Of a stretch of DNA of 64,000 nucleotides, positions 53,537 through 62,678 are shown piece by piece. Source of the DNA: Methylomonas methanica MC09 (GTDB taxonomy: Bacteria; Pseudomonadota; Gammaproteobacteria; Methylococcales; Methylomonadaceae); assembly GCF_000214665.1 (NCBI RefSeq), contig NC_015572.1:1426001-1490000 (forward strand), in the 5' to 3' direction. The notes under the pieces are model-generated. The model saw only the letters and a program-made list of their open reading frames with translations. It did no database searches and was not told where the DNA came from. Made by a program: the position numbers and the translations under genes. Position 1 is the first letter of the stretch. Every line of letters starts with the position of its first letter.

Positions 53537-55073
53537 AATCGTTTTTTTTACTTCCAGCCCGATCAAATTGGCTCACGCCCGTTATCTATGCCGCGACTTC
53601 GCCGTGCGCATCGTCGGATTTCGCGAGAAGACTTTTGGGGCAAATTACGAAGAGCCGCGCATTTACGACCGCGCGGAATTGATCGAGCGCAGTTATCAAG
53701 ATGCCTTGCAACGCTGGAAAAACTTTGTATCGAAAGACGGACACAAACTTTTTTTTATCGAGGATACTTCGGTCATCATCGAAGCGTTAAGCAAAGAACG
53801 GGAAGTTCCCGGCTTGGACGTCAAATATTGGATGAAGGAAACCCAATTTGCCCAGTTGGACGAAACGTTACGGAATATGGGTAACGACCGGCGTTGCCGT
53901 GTGCGTTCCGATTTGGTTTTGCATTTGCCGCCGGAATTGCAGTCGAAAGATTCGAACGATAGCTACCGGATATTTACCAGTTTCAGTTTCGGCAACGTTG
54001 TCGAGTATGAACGCGATTTTGAAACCAATCTGCTTTATCCGTGGCTGGATAACAAAACGTTCAATAAATGGTTCGTACCGGATGGGTGCCAAGACCCGAT
54101 TAGTTTGTTGCCTATCGAGGAAGCCGATAAACACGATTTTCGCGCGCGCGCTTTTCGGGAAATGCTCGGTTTTTTAGAAAATCGGGGTGAAATCCGAAAA
54201 CGCCATACCGCACCTAAACAATATCAGCTTGAGGCTGCGGCTCCGTTATTCGTCATTTGCGGCCCTTCTTGCGCGGGCAAGACCACGATGGCCGAGTATC
54301 TGGCGGACAGCTACGGTTATTACCACATCGAAGCCAGCGACTTCATGTACCGCAGCTATTACCAGCGCCATGGTGTCAGTTCGACGGTGCCTATCGGCGA
54401 TTTCGCCGAGCAAGCCTTGCAAGATCAACCCGAAATCGTCGCCGAGCAGGTGTTGGAAGATATTCGCTCCAATCAGCCGCTGGCGACTGTGATAACCGGC
54501 TTTCGTTCGCCCAAGGAACTGACCTGGTTTTATGAACACTATGACGGCCACCAGCCGATTGTGCCGGTTTATATTGATGCAAAACCTAAAATTCGATTCG
54601 AACGTTCTTGCCTTCGGCGACGCGAATCGACGCAGGATACTTTGGAGCGCTTCGAACGTAGGGATTTACAACAATTCTCGATGGGCCTCGGTGAATTAGC
54701 GGAGGCGATACAGTCCGACTCGATCATAAACGAAGCCAGCACCGCAACATTCTTTAGCGAATTCGCGGCCCGATATCTATCGGAGTGGCCGTTCCCGGAA
54801 GGCATCGAGATGAATCCACTGAACGCAGGTGATCTCGAGAAGCTGATTCTGACGGCTCTGTTGAAACAATGGTCTGACCGCAATTATTTCACAACCACCG
54901 AAATTGCCCACTTAATCAACGACAAGCAACCCGCCGATCAGCAACGGAGTAAAAACAACGTTAGCCGCTATTTCAATCAACGTTTTTATCCGTATTACGA
55001 AATTAAACTATTCGACGGCAAGCGTAAATATCGTTTGTCCAATACGGGGCTAGGGAAGGCGAAATTATTATGA
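53529..55073 (+). CDS. fusion: Ham1-like ITPase domain, P-loop kinase, winged helix
   Basis: 514 residues. Residues 1-215 are a Ham1/RdgB-like NTP-pyrophosphatase: VFFTSSPIKLAHARYL, FFIEDTSVIIEAL (E78-D79 metal site), EVPGLDVKYWM and the late KHDFRARAFREML. Residues 240-400 form a P-loop kinase with GPSCAGKT (245-252), then a winged-helix end (FTTTEIAHLIND...SKNNVSRYFNQ) at 450-510. ATG 53529 overlaps the GHMP gene by 8 bp, so they are coupled. Single-domain relatives remove inosine-type nucleotides; the fusion and DNA-binding end suggest a dedicated nucleotide-sensing or modified-base function. Confidence 0.75.
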   Translation: MVEIVFFTSSPIKLAHARYLCRDFAVRIVGFREKTFGANYEEPRIYDRAELIERSYQDALQRWKNFVSKDGHKLFFIEDTSVIIEALSKEREVPGLDVKYWMKETQFAQLDETLRNMGNDRRCRVRSDLVLHLPPELQSKDSNDSYRIFTSFSFGNVVEYERDFETNLLYPWLDNKTFNKWFVPDGCQDPISLLPIEEADKHDFRARAFREMLGFLENRGEIRKRHTAPKQYQLEAAAPLFVICGPSCAGKTTMAEYLADSYGYYHIEASDFMYRSYYQRHGVSSTVPIGDFAEQALQDQPEIVAEQVLEDIRSNQPLATVITGFRSPKELTWFYEHYDGHQPIVPVYIDAKPKIRFERSCLRRRESTQDTLERFERRDLQQFSMGLGELAEAIQSDSIINEASTATFFSEFAARYLSEWPFPEGIEMNPLNAGDLEKLILTALLKQWSDRNYFTTTEIAHLINDKQPADQQRSKNNVSRYFNQRFYPYYEIKLFDGKRKYRLSNTGLGKAKLL

Positions 55074-55516
55074 CGACGACTTAAGTCGCTCGATCAGCAA
55101 AGGAAATCGGAGGAATGTGAATACCGAAATGTGCTATTGCACAAGCTAACCGCACCTAAATACTGAAAGCCAGCTGATTTGTCTTTTCCAGTCACCATAA
55201 ATAAATCATATTTGGCAGCAGCGGGTCGATTCTGTTGAAAAAGTCCCTATTTTGGAAAATTGGGTTAGAGCAGAAAATTAATTGCTAACAAAAACAATAC
55301 TTTAAAAATATAAAAAACTGTAAAAGTAGCCAAATTTCGAGAAAAACCTACTTTTTCAACACAATCGGTCTATTGCGACAATTCGCCCCTTCCAAAATAC
55401 CTTGTTTGCCAGTGGCGCAACCCTATCGGAATTGGTAGACGACAACTCGCCGAAACAAGTGGCCGCTATAAGTGGAAATACGCGGATTTTCCGTCGGCGA
55501 GGTGTCCGTCTTGCGG
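55074..55516. other. intergenic region holding a MITE
   Basis: Holds the 140-bp MITE at 55228-55367 and a palindrome CGACTTAAGTCG (55077-55088) right after the fusion gene's stop, without T-tract. Otherwise no gene is visible. Confidence 0.5.
55228..55367. mobile_element. MITE, 140 bp with GGTC target duplication
   Basis: Terminal inverted repeats GATTCTGTTGAAAAAGT (55228-55244) and ACTTTTTCAACACAATC (55351-55367), 16 of 17 bases paired. Flanks carry GGTC at 55224-55227 and 55368-55371, a 4-bp direct repeat. The interior is AT-rich and non-coding. A non-autonomous element moved by an unknown transposase with similar ends elsewhere in the genome. Confidence 0.75.
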
Positions 55517-55924
55517 TTACAGGTTCTTATACATGCCATCCAGTACCAAGGCGTTGGGGCTGACCATGCCGATTACCTTGCCGTTTTCGATGACGGGGGC
55601 GCGCACTAAATCGTAGTTAGCAAACAATTTCGAGCAAAGCCGAATATCCATTTCAGGGCTGACCTGAATAACCGGACAGTCCATGATTTCGTATACGTTA
55701 ACCCGGTCGGGGGCCCGATCCTCGGCCAATACGTGCCGGGCGATATCGCCGGATGTGACCAAACCGTATTCGTCGAATTCGTGGCGCTTGTTGACGATCA
55801 GTACCGAGGTTTTATGCTTTTTCATCATTATCAAGGCGTCTTTAACGGTTGCCGAGCCTTCAATGCTGGCAAAGTCGGTGCGCATGATGTCCCGGACGCG
55901 AATGATTTTATTGGCATCGATCAT
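55517..55924 (-). CDS. tandem CBS domain protein
   Basis: 135 residues, two CBS domains: VRDIMRTDFASIEGSATVKDALIMMKKHKTSVLIVN, then VYEIMDCPVIQVSPEMDIRLCSKLFANYDLVRAPVIENGKVIGMVS. Such pairs bind adenosine nucleotides. Overlaps the PII-like gene as ATGA. The last gene of a four-gene minus-strand operon, expected to regulate the DUF1538 membrane proteins. Confidence 0.9.
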   Translation of the reverse strand: MIDANKIIRVRDIMRTDFASIEGSATVKDALIMMKKHKTSVLIVNKRHEFDEYGLVTSGDIARHVLAEDRAPDRVNVYEIMDCPVIQVSPEMDIRLCSKLFANYDLVRAPVIENGKVIGMVSPNALVLDGMYKNL

Positions 55925-56271
55925 ATTTCATCTTCCAGTTCTTGAGTGAGTTCTTCGACTTGATGCATGACGCCTATCGCGTCTTCCACGTCGATTTTAA
56001 AGGCAATGCCGGAGCCGGGCGTGGAATCGAACTCGCCGGCCTTGGCTATTTTTTCCAGAATATAGCGGCTTAGATGTTCTTCAACCAAAAATAGCAACAC
56101 ATCGCGTTGCACTTCCAAGGTTAAGCCGAAAAAGGTTTTGGCCTGTTTGATACCTTCGCCGCGCGCCTGGGTGATAACGGTTGCGCCCTTGGCGCCGCTT
56201 TTGCGGGCGGTATCCAACACCAGATCGGTCTTGGTGTCGTCTACAAAAGCAATGATGAGTTTAAAGCGCAT
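55921..56271 (-). CDS. PII-like (GlnB-fold) protein
   Basis: 116 residues from ATG 56271 (MRFKLIIAFVDDTKTDLVLDTARKSGAKGATVI); the start at 56316 would overlap the previous gene. The alpha/beta PII shape is clear, then LLFLVEEHLSRYILEKIAKAGEFDSTPGSGIAFKIDVEDAIGV. Lacks the classical uridylylated T-loop tyrosine. PII-like proteins act as ligand-sensing partners of transporters, which fits the neighbouring membrane genes. Confidence 0.85.
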   Translation of the reverse strand: MRFKLIIAFVDDTKTDLVLDTARKSGAKGATVITQARGEGIKQAKTFFGLTLEVQRDVLLFLVEEHLSRYILEKIAKAGEFDSTPGSGIAFKIDVEDAIGVMHQVEELTQELEDEI

Positions 56272-56279
56272 GATAATCC

Positions 56280-57059
56280 TCAAGAGTGATTTGATTGACG
56301 TCGTTTGCTCCGCCATTCGGCGAGCTGAGCATAGCCCAGAACGGTAATTATCGGAAATAAACTGGCAAAGGCGACCAAACCGAAGCCGTCCAGCAGCGGG
56401 TTGCGGCCCGGTACCGTGGACGCCAAACCCAGACCCAGCGCGGTCACCAACGGCACCGTCACGGTCGAGGTGGTGACGCCGCCGGAATCGTAGGCTAGGC
56501 CAATTATCAGTCTGGGTGCGAACAGGGTTTGAATCACCACCACGATATAACCGACGACGATGTAGTAATACAGCTCGGTGCCGGTGACGATACGGAAGGT
56601 GCCCAACCCTATGCCGAAAGCCACGCCCAAGGATACGGCGATGCGCAAACCCCAGGCGCTGATGGCCTTACCGGAAATTTCTTCGGCTTTGACGGCCACG
56701 GCCAGCAAAGACGGTTCCGCCAGGGTGGTGGCGAAGCCGATGCAGGAACCGAACAGATAAACCCAGCCGTAATTGCGCCAGTCCGCGGCGGCAGCGGTAT
56801 CGGAAATATTCAGAAACCCCGGTGCGGTCAATTGGTTTGCCATCAGTTCGCCCAGCGGAAACAACGCCATTTTCAGGCCGTCCAGGAAAAACGTGATGCC
56901 GATCAGAACGTTGATAAAACCCAGCAGGGTTTTACCGGGGTGGGCCAGTGGCTTGCGTATCACCAATAACTGAAAACCGATGATGATGGCCGCGATCGGC
57001 AACACGTCGCGGCCGGTTTCCAATAAGGCGTCTAAAAATTGTTGCAGCCACTCGATCAT
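56280..57059 (-). CDS. DUF1538 membrane protein, second copy
   Basis: 259 residues from ATG 57059, which overlaps the first copy's stop as ATGA; an open frame on to 57539 is a by-product of the first gene's composition. About seven hydrophobic segments. [38 protein letters not shown] motif is shared with the first copy ([20 protein letters not shown]), together with the [17 protein letters not shown]. Probably pairs with the first copy. Function not established. Confidence 0.85.
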   Translation of the reverse strand: MIEWLQQFLDALLETGRDVLPIAAIIIGFQLLVIRKPLAHPGKTLLGFINVLIGITFFLDGLKMALFPLGELMANQLTAPGFLNISDTAAAADWRNYGWVYLFGSCIGFATTLAEPSLLAVAVKAEEISGKAISAWGLRIAVSLGVAFGIGLGTFRIVTGTELYYYIVVGYIVVVIQTLFAPRLIIGLAYDSGGVTTSTVTVPLVTALGLGLASTVPGRNPLLDGFGLVAFASLFPIITVLGYAQLAEWRSKRRQSNHS

Positions 57060-57787
57060 GCCAGCATGCCGAAAGCCATCACAAAAATCATCGGCGTCAA
57101 GGAAGCGAAGGCAATTAAACCGAAGCCGTCGATCACCGGATTGCGGCCCTTGATGGAGTTGGCCAGGCCGATACCCAAGGCCGTTACCAGCGGTACAGTG
57201 ATGGTGGAGGTGGTGACGCCGCCCGAATCGTAAGCAATACCGATGATTTCCTGGGGCGCGAACGGGGTCATGGCAATGACCGAAATGTAGCCGCCGATAA
57301 TGAAATAATGCAGCGGCCAGCCCATGATGATACGAAATACACCCACCACGATGGCAAAGCCCACCGACGCCGCCACGGTGAGCCGCAAGCCTAAGGCATA
57401 ACGTTGCGTCGCACTGTCGTCGGCGGCAATCAACTGCGCCCGGCTGGCAATATTGGCGGCTTCCTGGGTGATGGCGATCAAGGCGGGTTCTGCAATGGTA
57501 GTACCGAAACCCAGGCAGAAGGCGAACACCAGCAGCCAAAACAAACTGCCTTTACGGGCAAAGGCATTGGCCATGGATTCGCCGATCGGAAATAGACTTT
57601 GTTCCAGGCCCAACATAAAAAAGGTCAAGCCCAGCACCACAAACAGCGAGCCGACAATCAATTCGGCTACGTTTGGGATAGGTTGGCGGATGACGAGTAG
57701 CTGAAAGGCCAGCACCACCAGTAAAATCGGCGTCAGATCCAGGCAACTGCTAATAATCAATCTGAACAAGCGATTATTGCTGAACAT
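57056..57787 (-). CDS. DUF1538 membrane protein, first copy
   Basis: 243 residues, seven or so hydrophobic segments. Contains [20 protein letters not shown] and [17 protein letters not shown], closely matching the second copy, so the two arose by duplication. First gene of the four-gene operon with PII-like and CBS proteins. This looks like a nucleotide-regulated transporter for an unknown solute. Confidence 0.85.
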   Translation of the reverse strand: MFSNNRLFRLIISSCLDLTPILLVVLAFQLLVIRQPIPNVAELIVGSLFVVLGLTFFMLGLEQSLFPIGESMANAFARKGSLFWLLVFAFCLGFGTTIAEPALIAITQEAANIASRAQLIAADDSATQRYALGLRLTVAASVGFAIVVGVFRIIMGWPLHYFIIGGYISVIAMTPFAPQEIIGIAYDSGGVTTSTITVPLVTALGIGLANSIKGRNPVIDGFGLIAFASLTPMIFVMAFGMLA

Positions 57788-57865
57788 AGGGACTTATTCG
57801 AAACGAGGGTTGCTTACTAGCTTAGCATAACAATCGCTCGCTACCGGTTTTAGGCAACGTGCACG

Positions 57866-59425
57866 CTAGTCCTCCGATACGCTGGCGCCGTGCGTAGCCA
57901 ACATTTGCTTAGCCATTTGGTTTCCCGCTTCGGACAGCGGGTGAATCACAAAGTTGGCGCCCAAACGCAGCATTTCTTTCTGTTCGTCGTCGTAATAATA
58001 AATCGCCCCGATCTTGCCTTGAAAACCGCGATTTCTCAGTTGCGTGATGGCCGAGCACCGCAAACTGAATTGCGGCAGGGTCAGAATCACACCTTTCACT
58101 CGGTCCAGCGGCAAGCCTGCCCATAATTCGGTATCCTCGGAATCGCCGTACACCACGCGGCGGTTTTCAGCCAGATGGCTTTCCACTACGATAGGGTCGG
58201 CATCGAAACCGACTACACGTCGTTCTCTGCCATGCAAGGCCACGTAAGCCGAGGTGCCGGTACGGCCCATGCCGATGACCAGCCATTCGGCCACGCCCAG
58301 GGATTCCGGAATACGGTCAAGGAGGGCTTGGCCTTGTTTGCGTTCGAAGCGGGTCAATAGCGGTTCCAGCCAGGCAAACAAGATGTGCGAATAACGGTTC
58401 AGCGGCGCGGCAATGGCCAGAGAGCCGGCGACTGTCAGGCTGATAATCGCTTGCCATTCTTGCGCCAATAACCCCGACTTGACTGCGGCATTGGTGGTGA
58501 TCAGCGCGAATTCGCTGTAGGTAGTCAGAGCCAGCGAGGATACGAAGGCGGTACGCGCCCGCAGCCCCGCCAGGATAAACAGCAGGAAAAACAGCCCGCC
58601 TTGCAGCGGTAGCCAGGCCAATAATGCCAGGGCTGTCAAAGCCTGCTGTTGCGTGGGTAGATTGTTTAGGCCGATCTGCAGGAAAAACGCCACCAAAAAC
58701 AACTCTTTCAAACTCCAGAGTTTGTGTGCGATATCCTCGGTTTTGCCGTGCCCTCCAAGCATGATGCCGGTCAACAGTGCCCCGATGTCCGCGGAAATTC
58801 CCAAATGTTCCGCAAACACGCCGCCCGCCAAGGCCATTGTCACGCCCAGCAGCAGGCGTAACTCGGCGTTGCGGCTGGCTTCCAGCAGGCGATAGGCGAT
58901 TGGGCGCAAGAACGGAATTAACAGCAATTCAAGCGCCCAGGGCGTGGGTTGATGCCCATCGGTAAACGCCAATAACGCGATGGCGATCAAGTCCTGCAAA
59001 ATCAAGATACTCATGACATCCCGGCCGTGCAGGGACGACAATTCGCCATTGTCTTCCAAAACCTTGATGGCGAGCACGGTGCTGGAAAAGGCCAGACTGA
59101 TGCCGAGTATCAAACCGCCGGTGATCTGCTGATCCAGCCAGAAGAAGGTCAGCGTCGAAAAACCGGCCACCAGCAACAAATGCCCGCCGCCGACACTGAG
59201 CACCTCGCGGCGAATCAGCGAGCGGGGCTTTATTTTCAGCCCCACCGTAAACAACAGCAATTCGATGCCGACATCGGCGATATGCGGCAGCGCGGCCAGC
59301 GGGCTGAACCCGGCCGCATGCAGGCCGTAGCCGGCCAGCAGATAGCCGACCAGCGGCGGCAGCATCAAGCGCGAAGCGACCAATCCCATGAAATAGGCGC
59401 TGCCTATCCAGATTAATTCAAGCAT
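57866..59425 (-). CDS. Kef-type K+/cation:H+ antiporter with RCK domain
   Basis: 519 residues. About 12 transmembrane segments in residues 1-370 (CPA2 fold: GYLLAGYGLHAAGF, ADVGIELLLFTVGLKI, AFSSTVLAIKVLEDNGELSSLHG), then a TrkA-N Rossmann domain with VIGMGRTGTSAY (GxGxxG) and RVVGFDADPIVVE. YbaL/RosB-like. Minus strand, 79 bp before the DUF1538 operon, so may be cotranscribed with it. Confidence 0.92.
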   Translation of the reverse strand: MLELIWIGSAYFMGLVASRLMLPPLVGYLLAGYGLHAAGFSPLAALPHIADVGIELLLFTVGLKIKPRSLIRREVLSVGGGHLLLVAGFSTLTFFWLDQQITGGLILGISLAFSSTVLAIKVLEDNGELSSLHGRDVMSILILQDLIAIALLAFTDGHQPTPWALELLLIPFLRPIAYRLLEASRNAELRLLLGVTMALAGGVFAEHLGISADIGALLTGIMLGGHGKTEDIAHKLWSLKELFLVAFFLQIGLNNLPTQQQALTALALLAWLPLQGGLFFLLFILAGLRARTAFVSSLALTTYSEFALITTNAAVKSGLLAQEWQAIISLTVAGSLAIAAPLNRYSHILFAWLEPLLTRFERKQGQALLDRIPESLGVAEWLVIGMGRTGTSAYVALHGRERRVVGFDADPIVVESHLAENRRVVYGDSEDTELWAGLPLDRVKGVILTLPQFSLRCSAITQLRNRGFQGKIGAIYYYDDEQKEMLRLGANFVIHPLSEAGNQMAKQMLATHGASVSED

Positions 59426-59474
59426 GGCCGGGGTAACGGGGCGTCATGATCTATGTAACTGTGTGACTTCCCAA

Positions 59475-60359
59475 TCAGTCGATATAACGTTTGACCAGTT
59501 CGCCATAGGCCTCGATACGCCGATCGCGTAAAAACGGCCAGATGCGTCGCACGTCTTCGCTGCGTTTGGGGTCGAGTATGGCGGTTAATAGGGTGTCTTG
59601 CTGGTCGTCGGCATGGCTGAGATACTCGCCTTGCGGGCCGGCGATGAAGCTGTTGCCCCAAAACTGGATGCCGTTGGCTTGGTCGGGCGCGGCTTCGTAG
59701 CCGATGCGGTTGCAAGCGATTAGCGGCAAGCCGTTTGCCACGGCATGGCCGCGCTGCACGGTTATCCAGGCGTCCAGCTGGCGCTGTTTTTCGTCCTGTT
59801 CGTCGTCCGGGTTCCAGCCTATTGCCGTCGGGTAAATCAACACGTCGGCGCCGGCCAGGGCCATCAGCCGGGCCGCTTCCGGATACCATTGATCCCAGCA
59901 AATCAACACGCCCAACTTGCCGATTGAGGTCGCTATCGGTTTAAAGCCCAAATCGCCGGGCGTAAAGTAAAACTTTTCGTAAAACCCCGGATCGTCCGGA
60001 ATGTGCATTTTGCGGAAGGTGCCGGCGATACTGCCGTCTTTGTCGAACACCACCGCCGTGTTGTGGTACAGGCCAGGGGCGCGTTTTTCGAAAATCGTCG
60101 AGACGATAACCACACGGTTGTCGGCGGCCGCTTGGCTCAGGGTTTCGCAAGTCGGGCCGGGAATGGTTTGAGCCATGTCGAAGCAATCGGTATCCTCGCT
60201 TTGGCAAAAATAATGGTCCAGATGCAGTTCCGGCAGCACCACCAGTTCGGCATTTTGTTTGGCGGCGGCTTCGATCTGGCTGATCGAGTAGGCCAGATTG
60301 GTTTCTCTGCCGCGATTGCAGGGTTGTTGTACGGCGCAGGCAATAATGGATTTTTTCAT
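59475..60359 (-). CDS. aguB: N-carbamoylputrescine amidohydrolase
   Basis: 294 residues from ATG 60359; the frame is open to 60512 but overlaps aguA's end. Nitrilase-fold triad E44 (PELHLD), K117 (FRKMHIPDD), C154 (ICWDQWYPE). Hydrolyses N-carbamoylputrescine to putrescine, CO2 and ammonia. Lies just downstream of agmatine deiminase, so the pair makes putrescine from agmatine, but a strong terminator separates them. Confidence 0.92.
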   Translation of the reverse strand: MKKSIIACAVQQPCNRGRETNLAYSISQIEAAAKQNAELVVLPELHLDHYFCQSEDTDCFDMAQTIPGPTCETLSQAAADNRVVIVSTIFEKRAPGLYHNTAVVFDKDGSIAGTFRKMHIPDDPGFYEKFYFTPGDLGFKPIATSIGKLGVLICWDQWYPEAARLMALAGADVLIYPTAIGWNPDDEQDEKQRQLDAWITVQRGHAVANGLPLIACNRIGYEAAPDQANGIQFWGNSFIAGPQGEYLSHADDQQDTLLTAILDPKRSEDVRRIWPFLRDRRIEAYGELVKRYID

Positions 60360-60380
60360 AGAATAAACGAGTGCGTTATG

Positions 60381-60411
60381 AAAAAGGCTGGGGCGCGAGC
60401 AACGCGCCCCA
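60381..60411 (-). terminator. intrinsic terminator between aguA and aguB
   Basis: On the minus strand TGGGGCGCG (complement of 60403-60411), loop TTGCT, CGCGCCCCA (complement of 60389-60397), then CCTTTTT: a perfect 9-bp GC-rich stem and T-tract. It ends 22 bp before the aguB start. Confidence 0.8.
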
Positions 60412-60424
60412 ATGGGCAAAAGGA

Positions 60425-61462
60425 TTACGGCTCGAAGTTTAAACCGACAAAGGCCGGGATCTGCATGCTGGCGCAATGCAAGCTGCCGTACTGGTGTACC
60501 AAGGGCCTGCACGGTACGGCGATGATTTCATGCGCCGGAAAGCAAGCAGTCAAACGTTCCAAAGCCACCGTATCGTTGGCATCGTCGTAAATCGGCACCA
60601 GCACCGCGCCGTTGATAATCAGAAAATTGGCGTAATTGGCCGGCAGGCGTTGGCCGTTTTCGTCGCTGATCGGTTTCGGCAGCGGCAGGGCAACCAGCTT
60701 ATAGGGCTCGCCCGCTGCTGTTTTAAAGGCTTTTAACTGAGCCTCCATATTTTTCAGGCTTTGATAGTGCGCATCCTCGGCATCGTCGCAACTGCTGTAG
60801 GCAATGGTTTCGGCATCGCAAAAACGCGCCAGCGTATCGATATGGGCATCGGTATCGTCGCCGGCCAGATTATCCTGTTCCACCCATAAGATACGTTGCG
60901 CGCCGAGATAGTTCTGGACTTGGCTGGCAATCGCCGTTTGCGATAAATCCGGGTTGCGGTTTGGGTTGAACAGGCAGTTTTTGGTGGTCATCAACGTGCC
61001 TTGGCCGTCGGATTCCACGCTACCGCCTTCCAGCACCAAATCGACCGTGGCGGTAGGGTGGCCTTTGAAAATCGGGTGCGCAAACAGCGCCAGATTCAAG
61101 GCGTTGTCGGCATCGTGCGCGTATTTGTTACCCCAGCCGTTAAAGCGGAAGTTAACCAATTGCAGCTTGGCTTTCGGATGTTGCCACTCCAGGCTTAAAA
61201 ACACCGTATCCCGTACCCAGATGTCGTTGTAATCGGCCTGCACGAAATGAATATTGCCGGTGCTTTTCAGCAGACCTTGAATATGCACTTCATGTTCGCC
61301 GTTTTTGCAAATGATGATTAGCGGCTGGAAACGGCTGATAGTGGTGGCGATGAAATGATAGGAGTCCTCGACGGCGGACAGGTTGGCAAAGTCGCCGCTG
61401 GCATGCGGCCAGGCGATGACGACGGCGGATTGCGGTTCCCATTCGGCTGGAAAACGGATCAT
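60425..61462 (-). CDS. aguA: agmatine deiminase
   Basis: 345 residues. Begins MIRFPAEWEPQSAVVIAWPHASGDF; NDIWVRDT, LEGGSVESDGQGTLMTT and the C-terminal YGSLHCASMQIP with the catalytic Cys are the family landmarks of the peptidyl-arginine-deiminase fold. Makes N-carbamoylputrescine, the substrate of AguB downstream. Confidence 0.92.
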   Translation of the reverse strand: MIRFPAEWEPQSAVVIAWPHASGDFANLSAVEDSYHFIATTISRFQPLIIICKNGEHEVHIQGLLKSTGNIHFVQADYNDIWVRDTVFLSLEWQHPKAKLQLVNFRFNGWGNKYAHDADNALNLALFAHPIFKGHPTATVDLVLEGGSVESDGQGTLMTTKNCLFNPNRNPDLSQTAIASQVQNYLGAQRILWVEQDNLAGDDTDAHIDTLARFCDAETIAYSSCDDAEDAHYQSLKNMEAQLKAFKTAAGEPYKLVALPLPKPISDENGQRLPANYANFLIINGAVLVPIYDDANDTVALERLTACFPAHEIIAVPCRPLVHQYGSLHCASMQIPAFVGLNFEP

Positions 61463-61556
61463 GAAATACTCCCTGGATTAAATGGTGATTTGGATCGGAT
61501 GCCGTATTGTATCAATGCTGTCTGGGGAATGTTTTACCGGCTAAAAATATATCCGA

Positions 61557-61585
61557 TTGACAGCGGCGGGATCGGCTTTTATAGT
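61557..61585 (+). promoter_or_regulatory. near-consensus sigma70 promoter
   Basis: TTGACA (61557-61562), 17-bp spacer, TATAGT (61580-61585). Expected start near 61592. It should drive the EamA gene at 61753 with a leader of about 160 nt, or the small frame at 61594. Confidence 0.65.
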
Positions 61586-61593
61586 CTCGGCCC

Positions 61594-61674
61594 ATGAGCA
61601 TTTATATCGTATTTTCCAATAAGCGCGGCTGGCTATGGGGCTTCCCTGTCGCCGTGGTGCTTACGTTTTTTTAG
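61594..61674 (+). CDS. possible 26-codon leaderless peptide
   Basis: ATG 61594 to TAG 61672-61674, product MSIYIVFSNKRGWLWGFPVAV plus five residues, hydrophobic. The ATG is almost at the predicted transcription start, so it would be leaderless. No ribosome site, no homology known. Reported as tentative. Confidence 0.2.
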   Translation: MSIYIVFSNKRGWLWGFPVAVVLTFF

Positions 61675-61752
61675 TCGATTTCACAGCAACCGCGGGCTCT
61701 ACCGCGTTTGCTCAGCTTTTCGCCAACGGCCCGCATCTACCTTGGAGGCCCC

Positions 61753-62667
61753 ATGGCGACAACCACACCAACCCCTTTAACCGACCGCAGCGTTCTGCTT
61801 GGCTTTTGTCTGGCGGCCTTGGCCGCTATCGGCTTTTCCGCCAAGGCCATTTTGGTCAAACTGGTTTACGTCGAACCGGTCGACGCGGTAACCCTGTTGG
61901 CCCTGCGCATGCTGTTCGCCACCCCATTCTTTTTACTGGTGGCGCTACGGCAAATCGGTCGTGCTGGCGCAACGCCGTTGCGCGGCAAGGATTGGCTGTC
62001 GATTCTGATCATGGGGCTGCTGGGCTACTACTTGTCCAGCCTGTTCGATTTTATCGGCTTGCAAACTATTTCCGCCGGCCTGGAGCGGTTGATCTTGTTT
62101 TTATATCCGACCATGGTGGTGCTGTTATCGGCGCTATTGCTGGGCAAAGCGGTCGGCGCTAAAGAAGCGTTCGCCCTGGTACTCAGTTATGCCGGGATTG
62201 GCGTCGTGTTCATGCACGAGGCGCATATCGATTCGCCGCAGGTGCTGAAAGGCGCCGGTTTTGTGTTCGCCAGTACCCTGACGTATTCCGCCTACCTGAT
62301 CGGCACCGGCGAAGCCGTGGCGCGTATCGGCGTGGCGCGCTTTACCGCGCTCGCCATGTTGGTGGCGTGCACGGCAACCCTGTTGCAATTCGTATTGACG
62401 CATCCGCCGCAGAGCTTGTTCTCGCTCTCGGCGCGGGTGTGTCAATTGAGCGCGGTGATGGCTATCGTTTCCACCGTATTACCGGTGTTCATGCTGTCGG
62501 CGAGTATTCGATTGATCGGCTCCAGCCGCGCAGCGCTGATCGGTTCCATCGGACCGGTGGCGACCCTGTTTATGGCGGCCGGAATATTGGATGAAGCGAT
62601 GACGCCGCCGCAAATCGGCGGCGCGGCATTGGTGATGGCGGGCGTGTTGAGTCTGTCGCGAAAATAA
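61753..62667 (+). CDS. EamA/DMT-family transporter
   Basis: 304 residues from ATG 61753 with GGAGG ahead; an earlier ATG at 61708 is not supported. Ten hydrophobic segments in two EamA repeats; for example GFCLAALAAIGFSAKAILVKLVY at the start and IGSIGPVATLFMAAGILDE near the end. Exports or imports metabolites; substrate unknown. Converges on the RimK-like gene. Confidence 0.88.
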   Translation: MATTTPTPLTDRSVLLGFCLAALAAIGFSAKAILVKLVYVEPVDAVTLLALRMLFATPFFLLVALRQIGRAGATPLRGKDWLSILIMGLLGYYLSSLFDFIGLQTISAGLERLILFLYPTMVVLLSALLLGKAVGAKEAFALVLSYAGIGVVFMHEAHIDSPQVLKGAGFVFASTLTYSAYLIGTGEAVARIGVARFTALAMLVACTATLLQFVLTHPPQSLFSLSARVCQLSAVMAIVSTVLPVFMLSASIRLIGSSRAALIGSIGPVATLFMAAGILDEAMTPPQIGGAALVMAGVLSLSRK

Positions 62668-62678
62668 CCGCCGGGCGA

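Noticed and set aside
57060..57539. Continuation of the second DUF1538 frame to 57539
   Set aside because: The first DUF1538 gene covers the region on the same strand in another frame; ATG 57059 overlaps its stop and starts a conserved-looking membrane protein. The extension is a His/Arg-rich artefact.
59413..59901. 162-residue minus-strand frame
   Set aside because: Arg/Pro-rich alternate frame of aguB.
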